A stretch of DNA of 64,000 nt, taken from the NCBI GenBank assembly GCA_050084985.1, contig JBITNC010000001.1, forward strand, positions 75,206,001 through 75,270,000, written 5' to 3'. The stretch is from Nageia nagi. Lineage: Eukaryota; Pinophyta. Positions within the stretch are counted from its first letter, which is position 1. Every line of letters begins with the position of its first letter. Of the stretch, positions 24,424 through 35,105 are shown one piece after another. The notes below the pieces were generated by a model, which saw nothing but the letters and a program-made list of their open reading frames with translations, was not told where the DNA came from and did no database searches. A program made the position numbers and the translations under genes.

Positions 24424-24916
24424 TGAGAGAATTAGCACTACTCTAATTCCCAAGGTCCAAGACTATAGAAAGCTCAATCACATTCAACATGCAACATCTA
24501 CAAGCTACCAACACATTCACACAATATGACACCAATATAATGTGGCTCCTCCCTCCTTGGGAGTACATCCACAACCAGTTCTCTATTCTCAAGTATGCCT
24601 CTCTTACAACTATTCTCTTGCTCTCTCCTACACAACCAAGTAGAGTAATCTTACTCCAAAACTTAGATGTGTTTACAAGAGGAGATGCCCTCTATTTATA
24701 GCTTGAGAGCACCTCCCTTTAACCCAAGGGTAAGGTTAGAGTTACAATAAATGTGTGACCTAACTTTAACCTACCAACTAACCCCATGGTTAGGTCAAAG
24801 TCCACACATAATAAAGAATTCAATTAATCCCTTAAGGTATCTACATATCCTTTAAGTGATTAATTGAACTTACAAGGAGTTTAGATATTCACAATATTTC
24901 ATTACAAATTCTAACA
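24424..24916 (-). repeat. 3' LTR of the 9.35-kb copia element
   Basis: 493 bp. On the minus strand it runs from TGTTAGAATTTG to CTCTCA. It belongs to the same family as the LTRs of the short element at 6227-8684. Confidence 0.95.
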
Positions 24917-24926
24917 CTCCCCCTTA
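24917..24926 (-). other. Polypurine tract
   Basis: TAAGGGGGAG on the minus strand abuts the 3' LTR; the same tract adjoins the LTR of the element at 33828-42044. Confidence 0.88.
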
Positions 24927-25388
24927 ATGCAATATTGGGATAGAGCGTAGAAGAAAGAAGAGAGAGAGTAAGAGAGAGTTCTCCTCCATAGAGATACAAG
25001 TGGAGATGAGAACATTTACATATTTGAGAATCTTTTTGAGAACTAGTATGAGACTCACTACATTACCATTTGACAAAATAGTTTACAATACAATCATTAA
25101 CCACAACTGGTTTCACTGTACATAGTAGTCGATCAACTTTAAGCTGACATGTGAGTCTCCATGAGCTTGCTTTCACAAGGTGAGTAACTTGCATTTCTGA
25201 AGAAGATCCTGCATGCTACAAGCAACTCATGAACAAAATCAGTTAGATGCATCATATATTCAAATAAGAGAATCAAATAATGCTATCTTATAAATAACTG
25301 ATTAATGGTGCACTATAAGTCATCACGGAGATGCCAAGCCATCACTCATAGTCACCTGTTGTATATAGACATGTGTTGATTATTAATA

Positions 25389-25895
25389 GAGCATAAAAAT
25401 TGTACAATGAGTTTCTCACGCAGAGCAAACTCATCACAGAGGTATAGAATGTACAACAAGTTCATCACGTAGAGCGAACTTACCACAGAGGTATATTAAT
25501 TATATGCTCAAATATTGTACAACGAGTTTCTCATGCAGAGCAAACTCACCATGGAGGTATAGAGCATAAAAATTATACAACGAGTTTCTCATGCAGAGCA
25601 AACTCACCACGGAGGTATAGAATGTACAACAAGTTCATCACACAGAGCGAACTTACCACGGAGGTATAGAGCATAAAAATTGTACAATGAGTTTCTCACG
25701 CAGATCAAACTCACCATGGAGGTATAGAATGTACAATAAGTTTGTCACGCAGAGCGAACTTACCACAGAGGTATATTAATTATATGCTCAAAAATTATAG
25801 AACGAGTTTCTCACGCAGAGCAAACTCACCATGGAGGTATAAAATGTACAACAAGTTTGTCACGTAGAGCAAACTTACCACGGAGGTATATCATA
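25389..25895 (-). repeat. 3'-UTR tandem repeat, about nine units of 50-64 bp
   Basis: Each unit contains GTACAACGAGTTTCTCACGC / AGAGCAAACTCACC and ends GAGGTAT (plus-strand reading). The spacer alternates between AGAGCATAAAAATT, AGAATGTACAACAAG and ATTAATTATATGCTC. The short element has about five inverted units at 7793-8030, and the sister element has only degenerate units near 34790-35030. Confidence 0.88.
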
Positions 25896-25961
25896 ATCAA
25901 CACATGCTATACAACAACAAAAGAGCCTCTTAGAGGTGAAGTTGTCATCATTAACAAAGGT

Positions 25962-26658
25962 TCAAACTTCACTCCCCCTTGAGGGCAACTTCACCAACCT
26001 GAGAGAATCCCTAAGCTTGCTAAAATGAGCTTCAGGAAGGGGCTTGGTGAATAGATCAGCAGAGTTTTCAGTATATGGACAATACTCCAAGTGTATGATG
26101 TCATCTAGAACCTTCTCCCTGATAAAATGGGCTTGGATTTCCACATGTTTGGTTCTTTGATGGAACACAGGATTCTTAGCCAAAGAGATAGTCGATTGAT
26201 TGTCTGAAGAAATAAGAGAGGGGCCATTTTGCTTATACCCAATTTCATTCAGAAGATGTCTTAGCCAAATAGCTTATTGGGCAGCAACAGACGGCTCGAT
26301 ATTCAACTTCGGTGGTAGAAAGAGTCACAGTAGGTTGCTTCTTGGAAGCCCAAGAGATAGCACCTGAACCAATGCTGAACACATATGCAGAGGTTGATTT
26401 TCTATCATCTCTATCTCCCCCATAATCAGAATCTGAGAACCCTGAGAGAACAATTGAGGGCACTTTGGAATACTTAAGAGCAAGATCCTTTGTCCCTGCC
26501 ACATACCTCAAGATTTGCTTCACAGCATTGAGGTGTTCAACATATGGTTTTTGCATGAATCGTGCCATCAGATTCACTGCAAAGGCAATATCAGGATGAG
26601 AGATAGTCAGATACAGAAGACTACCGATCAATTGCCTATAAGCTGTAGCATCAGCCAC
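25962..26658 (-). pseudogene. Copia RNase H and C-terminus
   Basis: The upper part (26245-26658) has [40 protein letters not shown] and SWASKKQPTVTLSTTEVEYR, the RNase H fold with its acidic residues. A frameshift near 26285 and a stop near 26275 follow. The last block (25962-26183) reads NPVFHQRTKHVEIQAHFIRE then DLFTKPLPEAHF and ends RGSEV. A second frameshift near 26660 separates it from the RT. Antisense fragments of this region occur in the short copia element. Confidence 0.9.
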
Positions 26659-26659
26659 T

Positions 26660-27482
26660 GAGAATCTGAGCTCAGTGATACAACGATTCTAGGAGAAATA
26701 GGTATGGCAGCATATCTACACTCCATTCCAAACTTTTGCAAGATGTCTGATATATACTTAGATTGACTAAGATAAGTACAATCTTTGTGTTGGTATACTT
26801 TCATTCCAAGATAGTAATGCAATAGACCTAGATCAGTCATTTCAAATGTTGCCTTCAGTTTGGATATGCACTCTTGGATGATTTCAATATTGTTGCTTGT
26901 TATGAGAAGATCATCCACATAAAGGAGAATTAAGACCACGTATTTTCCTTGATTGAGTACATAAAGATCTGAGTCAGAGAAGCACTTGGAAAAACCAATA
27001 TCTGCAAAGAATCCTAAAATTTTCTTGTACCATGCTCTAGGTGCTTATTTAAGTCCATACAAAGACTTCTTTAGCTTGCACACAAGAGACTCTTTTCCTT
27101 CTGGAATAAATCCTTCTGGTTGATTCATGTAGATTTCTACATCTAAGTCACCATTGAGAAATGCACTCTTGACATCAAGTTGGAAAACTTTCCAACCTTG
27201 AGCTGCAGAAAGAGTAAGAATTATCCTGACAGTAGGCATCTTGGCCACAGGAGCAAAGGTTTCCTCATAATCAATACCATATTTCTGAGTGAATCCTTTA
27301 GCCACTAACCTTGCTTTGTATTTTTCAACTTCTCCATCAGAGTTGTACTTGACCTTGTATATCCATTTATTTCCAATCACATTTTTCTCATTGGGATAAG
27401 GAACCAAATCCCAAGTTTCATTTTTCATGAGTGCCTCATACTCAACTTTCATAGCTTCCATCCAACACTCTTGCTTGGAAGC
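26660..27482 (-). pseudogene. Copia reverse transcriptase
   Basis: The frame reads MEAMKVEYEALMKNETWDLV, GNKWIYKVKYNSDGEVEKYK, FAPVAKMPTVRIILTLSAAQ, QLDVKSAFLNGDLDVEIYMN and SLYGLK. It then has a TAA (27045-27047) exactly where this motif has a conserved Gln, consistent with CAA to TAA. It resumes in the same frame to LLYVDDLLITSNN, with the catalytic YVDD intact at 26910-26921. A frameshift near 26660 ends it. RT makes element cDNA in cytoplasmic particles. Confidence 0.92.
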
Positions 27483-28336
27483 TTATTTGAATGTTGATGG
27501 CTCATTCATATTATCAATTTTGGCAAATAAGGATTTATTCAAGGTCATACTTCTTGTAATTCTCTGAGCTAGAGAATTTTGCTCTTGTGGTGACTTCCCT
27601 ACATGATCATCCAACCAGTTAGGTGCAGGCATAGAATCTTCTGAATCAGACACCTCAGCATGAGAAGTCATATCCTCAAGAAGTTCATTGAACTTGACAT
27701 CCCTAGAAATAAATACTATTTTATGGGATGAGGAGTAGAGCCTGTAACCTCTATGCTGATTATCATACCCCACAAAGATGCATTTTTCTAATCTTTTATC
27801 TAGTTTCTTTCTTTTCTCTGAGGTAATGAAGGTAAATGCATCACATCCAAAGACCCTGAAGTGTGAGATGTTAGGTTTCTTTCCTGTCCATGCTTCATAC
27901 AGAGTTTTTCCTTCAACTACTTTAGTAGGACACCTATTTACGGTGTGAATAGCAGTGTGAACAGCTTCTCCCCATAAGAAACTAGGAAGGTTACCCAACA
28001 TGCATCTTGCCATTTCCATAATGGTGCGATTCTTTCTTTCAGCAACTCCATTTTGCTGAGGGGTGTATGGGATTGTGAATTGCCGCTTGATCCCATGTTT
28101 AACACAATAATCGTTAAACTCATTGCTATTATATTCACCCCCATTGTTAGATCTCAGCATTTTGATCTTAAAATCAGTTTGATTTTCAACAAGTGCCTTG
28201 AAGTCTTTAAATCGATCAAAGTTTGATCCTTTTGCTCAAGTAGATAACCAAATGTCATCCTACTAAAATCATCAATGAAGGTCAGAACATAAGAAGCTCC
28301 CCCTAGAGACTTAGTTTGAAATGGACCCATCAAATT
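27483..28336 (-). pseudogene. Copia integrase core with both catalytic Asp positions changed
   Basis: The DDE core runs from LVHSNLMGPF (28334-28336 is the Asn codon at the first catalytic Asp position) to LRSNNGGEY (Asn codon at 28146-28148, the second position). The catalytic Glu is intact in GVAERKNRT, 36 residues after the second position. Both changes fit GAY to AAY. A frameshift near 28225 lies between the first and second position. The GKKPNISHFRVFGCDAF and FVGYDNQHRGYRLY segments of the C-terminal part are present. A TAA at 27483-27485 closes the block before the RT. Confidence 0.88.
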
Positions 28337-29851
28337 TGAATGCACAAGCTGAAGAGGACGAGTAGCCCGAGTTGCCTTATCCTTTTCAAACTTTTGCCTA
28401 TTCATCTTTCCAAGAATGCACCTTTCACAAAGACCAATTGTGGGTGAAATATTAGGTAAACCTTCCACAAGTTCTTGATTTTTCATATCTTGAATACTCT
28501 TGTGGTTAAGGTGCCTTAATCGTTGATGCCAAAGATTACCTTTTGAACACACATTTGTAGCAAGACAAATCTTTGAAGGTACTTGATCCACAATATAAAG
28601 GTCATTCTTTACTGATCCTTTCATCAAAGTGGCAAGTCCTTTCTTAACACACCAAGAGTGTGAGGTAAACTCAAATGAGCATCCTATCCTTATAATCTGA
28701 ATTATAGAGATAAGATTCATCCTTAGCTTAGGCACATAAAAGACATTATCAAGCACCTTTCTATGAATCTTCACATTCCCTATTCCTTGAACATCAAGGA
28801 CTGTATTATCACCTATCACAACTGTATCCTTGTTGTACTTATGAAAATTTTCAAACTTATCCTTTTCATAACACATGTGATTAGTGCATCCTGAATCAAT
28901 AATCCAATCATTTGAAATAGTTTGAGTCATTGAGTAGTAGGCAACAGAAGCAGCATGCTTGTTCTTCTTTTTATTATTGAAATTTCTCACATTTGCATTT
29001 CCCTTTCCTTTTTGAGCAAATTTCTTTTTGCGACAATTATACTCTTTGTGCCCAAAGATGCCACAAAAGTTACAATTCCCATCAAACTTTTCCTGCAGTG
29101 TTGGTTTGCTTGATCCAGCTTTGTCATTCCTTTGCTTGAAGTTGCTATGCTTCCTGATGGTAGATGAGGATTTGTTGTCTTTGAATTTATAATGTTTGAA
29201 CGTCTTCTTGAAAGGAGTTTTGGTTTCTCCTAGAGCAATGCTATTATCCTTTGGAGAAATGTTCAACATTTTCTTGTTCAAAGTTTCCTCATGCTTTAGA
29301 AGGAGTCTAGAAAGATTGTCAAGGGAGATAACATCTTCTTCATCATCGAGCCTAGTCTCCATAACTGTGACAAAGTTACTGAACTTTGTAGAGAGGCTTT
29401 GAAGAATAATGAAGACCATGAATTCATCATTGATCCAATTGCACCCACAACCAACCAGTTGTGTCCTGAGGTCAATGATTTTGTTCAAGTAGATTGAGGC
29501 ACTTTCATCTTCTCCTTGACGATACTACAACAACTTTTGTAGAATGGTGAACCTTCTTGAAAATTTGGATCTAAGGTAAATTTTCTTTAGTCTATCCCAA
29601 GCTTCTTTTGCTGATGTTGAGGAAGAAATCATGAGAAGGATGTCATCTGAAACTACATGATAGATCATTGAGGTTGCTAACTCATTCTTTGAGTTGTAAA
29701 TTTCAAGGGCCTTCTCATCTGTAGGAGCAACTAGATCTTCATTTACTATCTGCCACAGCTTCCTTGCCTGTAACTCAGCTCTCATACGAGGTTCCCATAT
29801 GCCGTAGTTGGAACCATCGAGTATGTGCTTGGGTATGAAGGTTTCAACCAT
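28337..29851 (-). pseudogene. Copia Gag, protease and integrase zinc-binding region
   Basis: The start is best placed at the ATG at 29851 (MVETFIPKHILDGSNYGIWE), the usual copia Gag N-terminus; an upstream ATG at 29905 adds 18 hydrophobic residues with no family support. A TAG at 29525-29527 interrupts Gag in frame. The zinc knuckle CNFCGIFGHKEYNC is intact (29033-29074). Protease follows with WIIDSGCTNHM (28889-28897 for DSG), then the pre-integrase domain LWHQRLRHLNHKSIQDM with LCERCILGKM completing the HHCC site. Apart from the stop this is one continuous frame. Confidence 0.92.
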
Positions 29852-32800
29852 TATCTGTACAAAATATAAATATGCAATAAGAATGCAAATTTTACAAGTT
29901 TCCATCTATACAAATCAAACATAAGTAAACATGTCCCACATGTGTAAACTTATAACCACGATCTGTAGAGGAATAATGTTGGGGTTGTTTTCTTGTGTAG
30001 AATAAGGCCTTCACCTGGATGCCCGCAAGGTGGAGCCCAGGTACTACCAGTCCTCAACCAGTTCACCTTGGTCAGTAATATACTCTCACAAGGAGAAGTA
30101 CCAACTATTTTCCAAGGATCCGACGTATCTTGGATCGGCCATTTTAATTATCTTGATTAAGGTTTTCAGTTTTCCTCCTAGGTTATCAGGATAATCCCTG
30201 AATGGATGTGTGGACATGTGGTATCACTACACACATGCCTATCCACCTAATAGAGTTATGTCCAATCCAATAGAGGTCTTAGGGGCAATTAAGATAGACT
30301 TACCACCACTCAGTTCTTCGGACTAAAAAGGGCTCCAGTCTACCCTGTCCTCACCTTGTGGCTCCCCAAACAAGTCATGTTGTGGAAGAATACGTGCGGA
30401 TGTGTTCATTTTAGGGATTACTTTCAATATTTACATTTTTGCAAGTATAAGCAAATTGTGCAAAAATATAAAGTAAAGTAAAATTGCATCATCCACACAA
30501 GCTTGAAAAAACCTTAAAAAGTCCAATGGGTTTTGTACTAACCCCTAAAGGACTTTTACATTTTGTATATTTTGCTCAATTTATTCAAGCACTTAATGAA
30601 TTTAAACAAAAGAACTAAGTCCTACTTAGTATTTAATTCATAACATGCATTGTTCCATGACTTAAAAAAATTAAGTAATCATGCATTAAAAATTTAATTC
30701 CTAAGCATGTTTTATTCTTCAAACAAGATAAAGATACATGCATCATAAGTCTAGCATGCAACATCTAGATAAAGTTTACAAGATAAAGAGACATGCATCA
30801 CAAGTCTAGCATGCAAGATCTAGATAAAATTTAAGTAAAAATTATACCAATTCCCCCCTTTTCACTTAAAGTTTTATCCCTAAAAAAAATTGTATGCTAA
30901 GACTTGTCTTATAAGTATGCATTTTAAGTAAAAATTTTCCCTTATTTACTTAAAAAATAGCATGCTTAGGCTAAATTACTATGCTTAAAAAAAATGCTAA
31001 GAGGTTAGCATTAAAAAATTGCATGTGCACTTTTAGTAATTTAAACATGCAATTTTGAGTAAAATATTAGAAATATTCTAAGTACTCCTAAGTCCATTTA
31101 ATGGGAGCAATTAACTTGTAAGCAAGTAAGTAAAAAAATAAATGCCTAAGAAGTATATGTGTGCAAGTTGTAATAGGAGACCCATACCCCTACTTCATGC
31201 AATTTTAATGCTTCTCTTACTTCAAGCACTCTAAAATACTTCAAGTCAAAAAAAATAAATGCATATAGGTAAAGTAGTGATGGCAACCCTTCCCTTACCA
31301 AGAAGGAGTATACGTTACCTCTTGGGAGTAGTCAACAAAAAATTAATGCTCAAGGGGTTTGGTTGGGTTCTTAATACTTAGGTGGTGAAACAAAAAAAAT
31401 CAAATCCCCTTTCTAGTTGGTAAATTAAATGCATGTTTATACTTAAAAAATGACCCCCCCTTTTTCTTCTACCAAGAAGAGCACGTTGCTTGTGGAGGAG
31501 CATAGAAGGTAGCCTCCTTTTTGGAAAACTTTTACCCAAGGTTTGACTTCATAATTAATGCTTGCATTTATTTCAATTGTAAGGAGAAGCTAAAAATTTT
31601 GAATGGACTAATGCTAGGGAGAAGGTTAAACGGTGAGGTAGGAGGAAGCAGGTTATGGTGTTGGAGATGAGAGCTGGACCATGATTGTGGATAGCCATGG
31701 GGGTCATAACAGGGCTGGTGATTGGCGATGATACAGTAAATCTTTTTAGAACTTGATAACCTGAGCTCCATATCAAATGGGTTCCGCTAAAGAAGAGCTC
31801 GTGATCGCAGTCATCGCAAGAGGTGGAAATATTATCATTATTTGTTGTTAGAATCTACGAATCAAATAATGTGTATTTGTAATCTCCTCCGATGGGGTTT
31901 GTACGCCTTCTCCCTTCTCTATTATCAGAAGCTTCTACTGTTAGGCCGAACGGCTCAAATTGCTTGAGCACTGTAAGTGGTCTCTCTACCATGCCCATCC
32001 TTTGCCCTTGATATAAGCATGAAAAAATATCTACGACTTCTGGGTAGTAGTCGAAACAAAGTAGAGGAAAAGAAAATAGTTTTGCTTAAGTTTTTTTTAA
32101 TCGATGTGCAAAGCGTACGAGAGAGACTCATTATTCTTAACAAGGCCATTCACCAGACAATGGGAATCAGGGGAGCTTTTTATCCATTCTTTCTTCATTT
32201 GCATGTAGGACAGTACATCACCACCTCTCTTCGATCATTGTAGGGAATGGTCCTTTCATTATTCTATTTTGTTCATTTCCTATGATCATTGAAAGACTGC
32301 ATCTCGATGAGTCAATGTGTAGACCCTACTCATGTGGGAGGAGGCAGATGCAGGTAGGAGGAGACAGAGATCTGTGAAGTATCCATTTTGTGCATATTTG
32401 ACCATTGCAGTCCATGAAACTTATCTGTAGCATGCACCTTGTCAAACAATTCATGTGCCTTCTCGATGCGTCCATAGTTTGCACACAGGCCAGGGAGTGT
32501 AGAGGAGAGATCGTGAGGGAGGAGGAGCTGATACCAAGCTCGTGTAGCTGGTGAGGGAGCAGGCTATGGAGGAGGAAGACCACTGCTCACCCAACGTGGC
32601 CCTTCTCCTCCCAACAATAATTTTTACATGGTGTTAACTATTTTGTAAACTTTATTATTTTGTCCCTCCAAAAATTTATAATTTTTGAAAAATATATTGT
32701 AAATATTTCAAAGAACTTGTAAAGTCTTCCATTTTTTATTTCAACCAAAAAGAATGAGAGAGGGAAAATATCCCCATATTTGCTTTAAATTTTAAACAAT

Positions 32801-33257
32801 TACCTCTAGAAATTATGTAAATATTTCAAAAATTTGTAAATAAAGTCCTCCACTTTATTTCAACAATAAAATATGTAAAAAATTGCACCTTCCTCTTTTT
32901 TTTGATATTTTTCACAAAAGACTATTGTAAAAAAATCTTTTCAATAAGATGCTATAATATATTTTTGCTCACAAAAAAGGCATTTTCTTTGTACATTAAA
33001 AATAGATTACTAACATAAAATATTGTTACTAAGAAGAGAGTAGCAAAAATATATTATGGTATTTGAAGTTATTTTTGCTAAGACATTGAGCTAGCATAAT
33101 CATACAAAAATTAGTATCATAATGAACTTAGTTAAAGAAGGATAGAAGGTTATACCTTTGCAAACCCTTTACCTCACAATGAAGATTAGGATTAAGATCT
33201 CCAAATTTGAGAAGGATGAAGAACCTCCAAGATGTAGAAGAAGAGCTTCCACACCAA
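29852..33257 (-). other. Long untranslated leader of the 9.35-kb copia element
   Basis: The 3.4-kb leader has three parts. The Gag-proximal part (about 29950-31550) matches the leader of the sister element (shared ATAAGGCCTTCACCTGGATG and GTGTGGACATGTGGTATCAC type segments near 30000-30240). The middle (about 31560-32600) is GC-richer and I find no counterpart in the sister leader. The LTR-proximal part (about 32600-33257) matches the leader of the short element (6735-7180). The middle part includes the PPR-like fragment listed below. Confidence 0.75.
32330..32512 (-). pseudogene. Host-gene-like fragment resembling a PPR repeat
   Basis: On the minus strand one frame reads LCANYGRIEKAHELFDKVHA then TDKFHGLQWSNMHKMD, ending in a Pro/Ser-rich tail. 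The first segment has the spacing of a plant pentatricopeptide repeat of the P/L/S type (MYAKCGRIE-ARELFDKM in typical members). PPR proteins bind organelle RNA. Only about one repeat is visible and there is no start, so this would be a captured piece, not a gene. The frame overlaps an 85-codon ORF in another frame that I consider a shadow. The similarity rests on about 17 residues. Confidence 0.45.
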
Positions 33258-33269
33258 GCTCTGATACTA
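33258..33269 (-). other. Primer binding site, tRNA-iMet type, one mismatch
   Basis: The minus strand reads TAGTATCAGAGC two to three bases inside the 5' LTR; the standard site is TGGTATCAGAGC, so one G is A. Confidence 0.85.
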
Positions 33270-33271
33270 AT

Positions 33272-33773
33272 TGAGAGAATTAGCACTACTCTAATTCCCA
33301 AGGTCCAAGACTATAGAAAGCTCAATCACATTCAACATGCAACATCTACAAGCTACCAACACATTCACACAATATGACACCAATATAATGTGGTTCCTCC
33401 CTCCTTGGGAGTACATCCACAACTAGTTCTCTATTCTCAAGTATGCCTCTCTTACAACTATTCTCTTGCTCTCTCCTACACAACCAAGTAGAGTAATCTT
33501 ACTCCAAAACTTAGATGTTTTTACAAGAGGAGAGGCCCTCTATTTATAGCTTGAGAGCACCTCCCTAACCTCCCTTTAACCCAAGGGTAAGGTTAGGGTT
33601 ACAATAAATGTGTGACCTAACTTTAACCTACCAACTAACCCCATGGTTAGGTCAAAGTCCACACATAATAAAGAATTCAATTAATACCTTGAGGTATCTA
33701 CATATCCTTTAAGTGATTAATTGAACTTACAAGGAGTTTAGATATTCACAATATTTCATTACAAATTCTAACA
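33272..33773 (-). repeat. 5' LTR of the 9.35-kb copia element
   Basis: 502 bp, minus-strand TGTTAGAATTTG to CTCTCA. It keeps the AACCTCCCT stretch that the 3' LTR lacks. The minus-strand CTATAAATAGAGG near 33540 is a plausible TATA box. Confidence 0.95.
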
Positions 33774-33827
33774 AGATAATACAAGCCCATCTTAAAAAGA
33801 GATTTATGAAACTCTCAATAACACACA
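33774..33827. other. 54 bp of host or older repeat DNA between two copia elements
   Basis: This is all that separates the two elements. It starts with the AGATA target duplication of the left element and ends with the ACACA duplication of the right one. Confidence 0.9.
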
Positions 33828-34328
33828 TGAGAGAATTGAACTATAGAATGAACAACTCTAAACTCTTAAGATCACATGAAAGCTCATTATACACATATAA
33901 TAAACTCACAAAGCAATCTCACAAAGATAACACAAGATGTTAGTGGTTCCTCCAACTAGGAGTACATCCACTAACTAGATCTTTACTTCAATCACAAATA
34001 CAACTCTCTTACAATCCTCCTAATCTCAACTCCTATGCTCTATCCTATAGTATAACTTTACTTCACAATTGGTGTGTAATCACAAAGAGGGAGCCTTCTA
34101 TTTATATACCAAAATCCCTCTTTGGATCACCCTTTTATCCAATGTACAAAAGCATGACATGCACATCCTTTTACCCAAGGGGCATGCTCATGACATGGAG
34201 TGTAGGACAAGTTACATTATCATATTCACGTAAATACTTAAGGTATCAAATGATACCCTTAAGTATTAGTGAACTTACATGGAAGATTATTACATAACCT
34301 TTACAATAATGCATTATACATTCCAACA
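33828..34328 (-). repeat. 3' LTR of the older copia element
   Basis: 501 bp. The polypurine tract TAAGGGGGAG (minus strand) abuts it at 34329-34338. Confidence 0.93.
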
Positions 34329-34338
34329 CTCCCCCTTA

Positions 34339-35105
34339 ATGCAATATTGGGATAGAGCGAATGAGAGAGAAGAAAGAGAGAAAGTAAGAGAGTTCTCCTC
34401 TAGATAGATACAATAAAGATGAGAACTTTTTACATATTTGTGAAGTAAGAAAGATCTAGTTTGAGACTCACCACTTTGCCAAATACAATCACTAACCACA
34501 ACCAGTTTCAATGCACATGAAGTAGTCATCCAAATGGAAGTCATGAAGAGTCTCCAAGAGGTTGCATACCTAAGGTAAGTAACCTGCAATCTCAAATGAA
34601 CCTGTAGGTCAAAAGTAGCTCAAATAACAAGAACAGTTAGATGCAACATATTCATATAACCAAGGATAGATGAATCACATAAATGCCATCATGAACTGAT
34701 CAATGATGTACTATAAGTCATCACAAAGATGCCATGCCAAAAACTCATATTCACCTACTGTATATAAAACATGTGTTGATTATAATTACAACATAGAGCA
34801 TGTATATACAAGTTCCTCACATATGGATAATTGAACAACGTTAGATTGCCCAAAATAGAGCATGCACATATGAGTTCCTCACATATGGATAATTGAACAA
34901 TGCCAAAAGACACATAAGAGTTCCTAACAAATGGATAAATAATTAGTGCTAGATTGGCCAATCTTTTTACTTCTAAAATTTTATACAATAAGTTCCTCAT
35001 GTAGAGAAAACTAACCACAAAGGTGTACAATAAATCAACTCTATGTAGCATAAAATATTTCTAGGGGTGAAGTTGTCATCACAAACATGAATTCAACATA
35101 AGAAT
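34339..35105 (-). other. 3' UTR of the older copia element with degenerate tandem units
   Basis: It is homologous in outline to 24927-25961. Units with GAGTTCCTCACATATGGATA near 34810, 34870 and 34920 are a diverged form of the neighbour's tandem repeat. No gene. Confidence 0.7.

Larger units (their letters stand above)
24424..33773 (-). mobile_element. Nearly complete Ty1/copia element, 9350 bp, TSD AGATA
   Basis: LTRs at 24424-24916 (3') and 33272-33773 (5') enclose, on the minus strand, primer site, a 3.4-kb leader, Gag, protease, integrase, RT, RNase H and a 3' UTR with tandem repeats. AGATA is found on both sides (24419-24423 and 33774-33778). The LTRs differ by under ten substitutions by eye plus a 9-bp indel (AACCTCCCT missing in the 3' LTR near 24715), so the insertion is fairly recent. 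The single long frame is broken by four stops and three frameshifts, so this copy is not autonomous now. Confidence 0.95.

Noticed and set aside
25389-25895. Regularly spaced repeats that could suggest a CRISPR array
   Set aside because: The spacers are themselves repeats and the array sits in the 3' UTR of a plant retrotransposon; no cas genes.
31568-31776. Two overlapping 67-codon minus-strand ORFs in the copia leader
   Set aside because: Different frames of the same low-complexity stretch, no motif and no start context.
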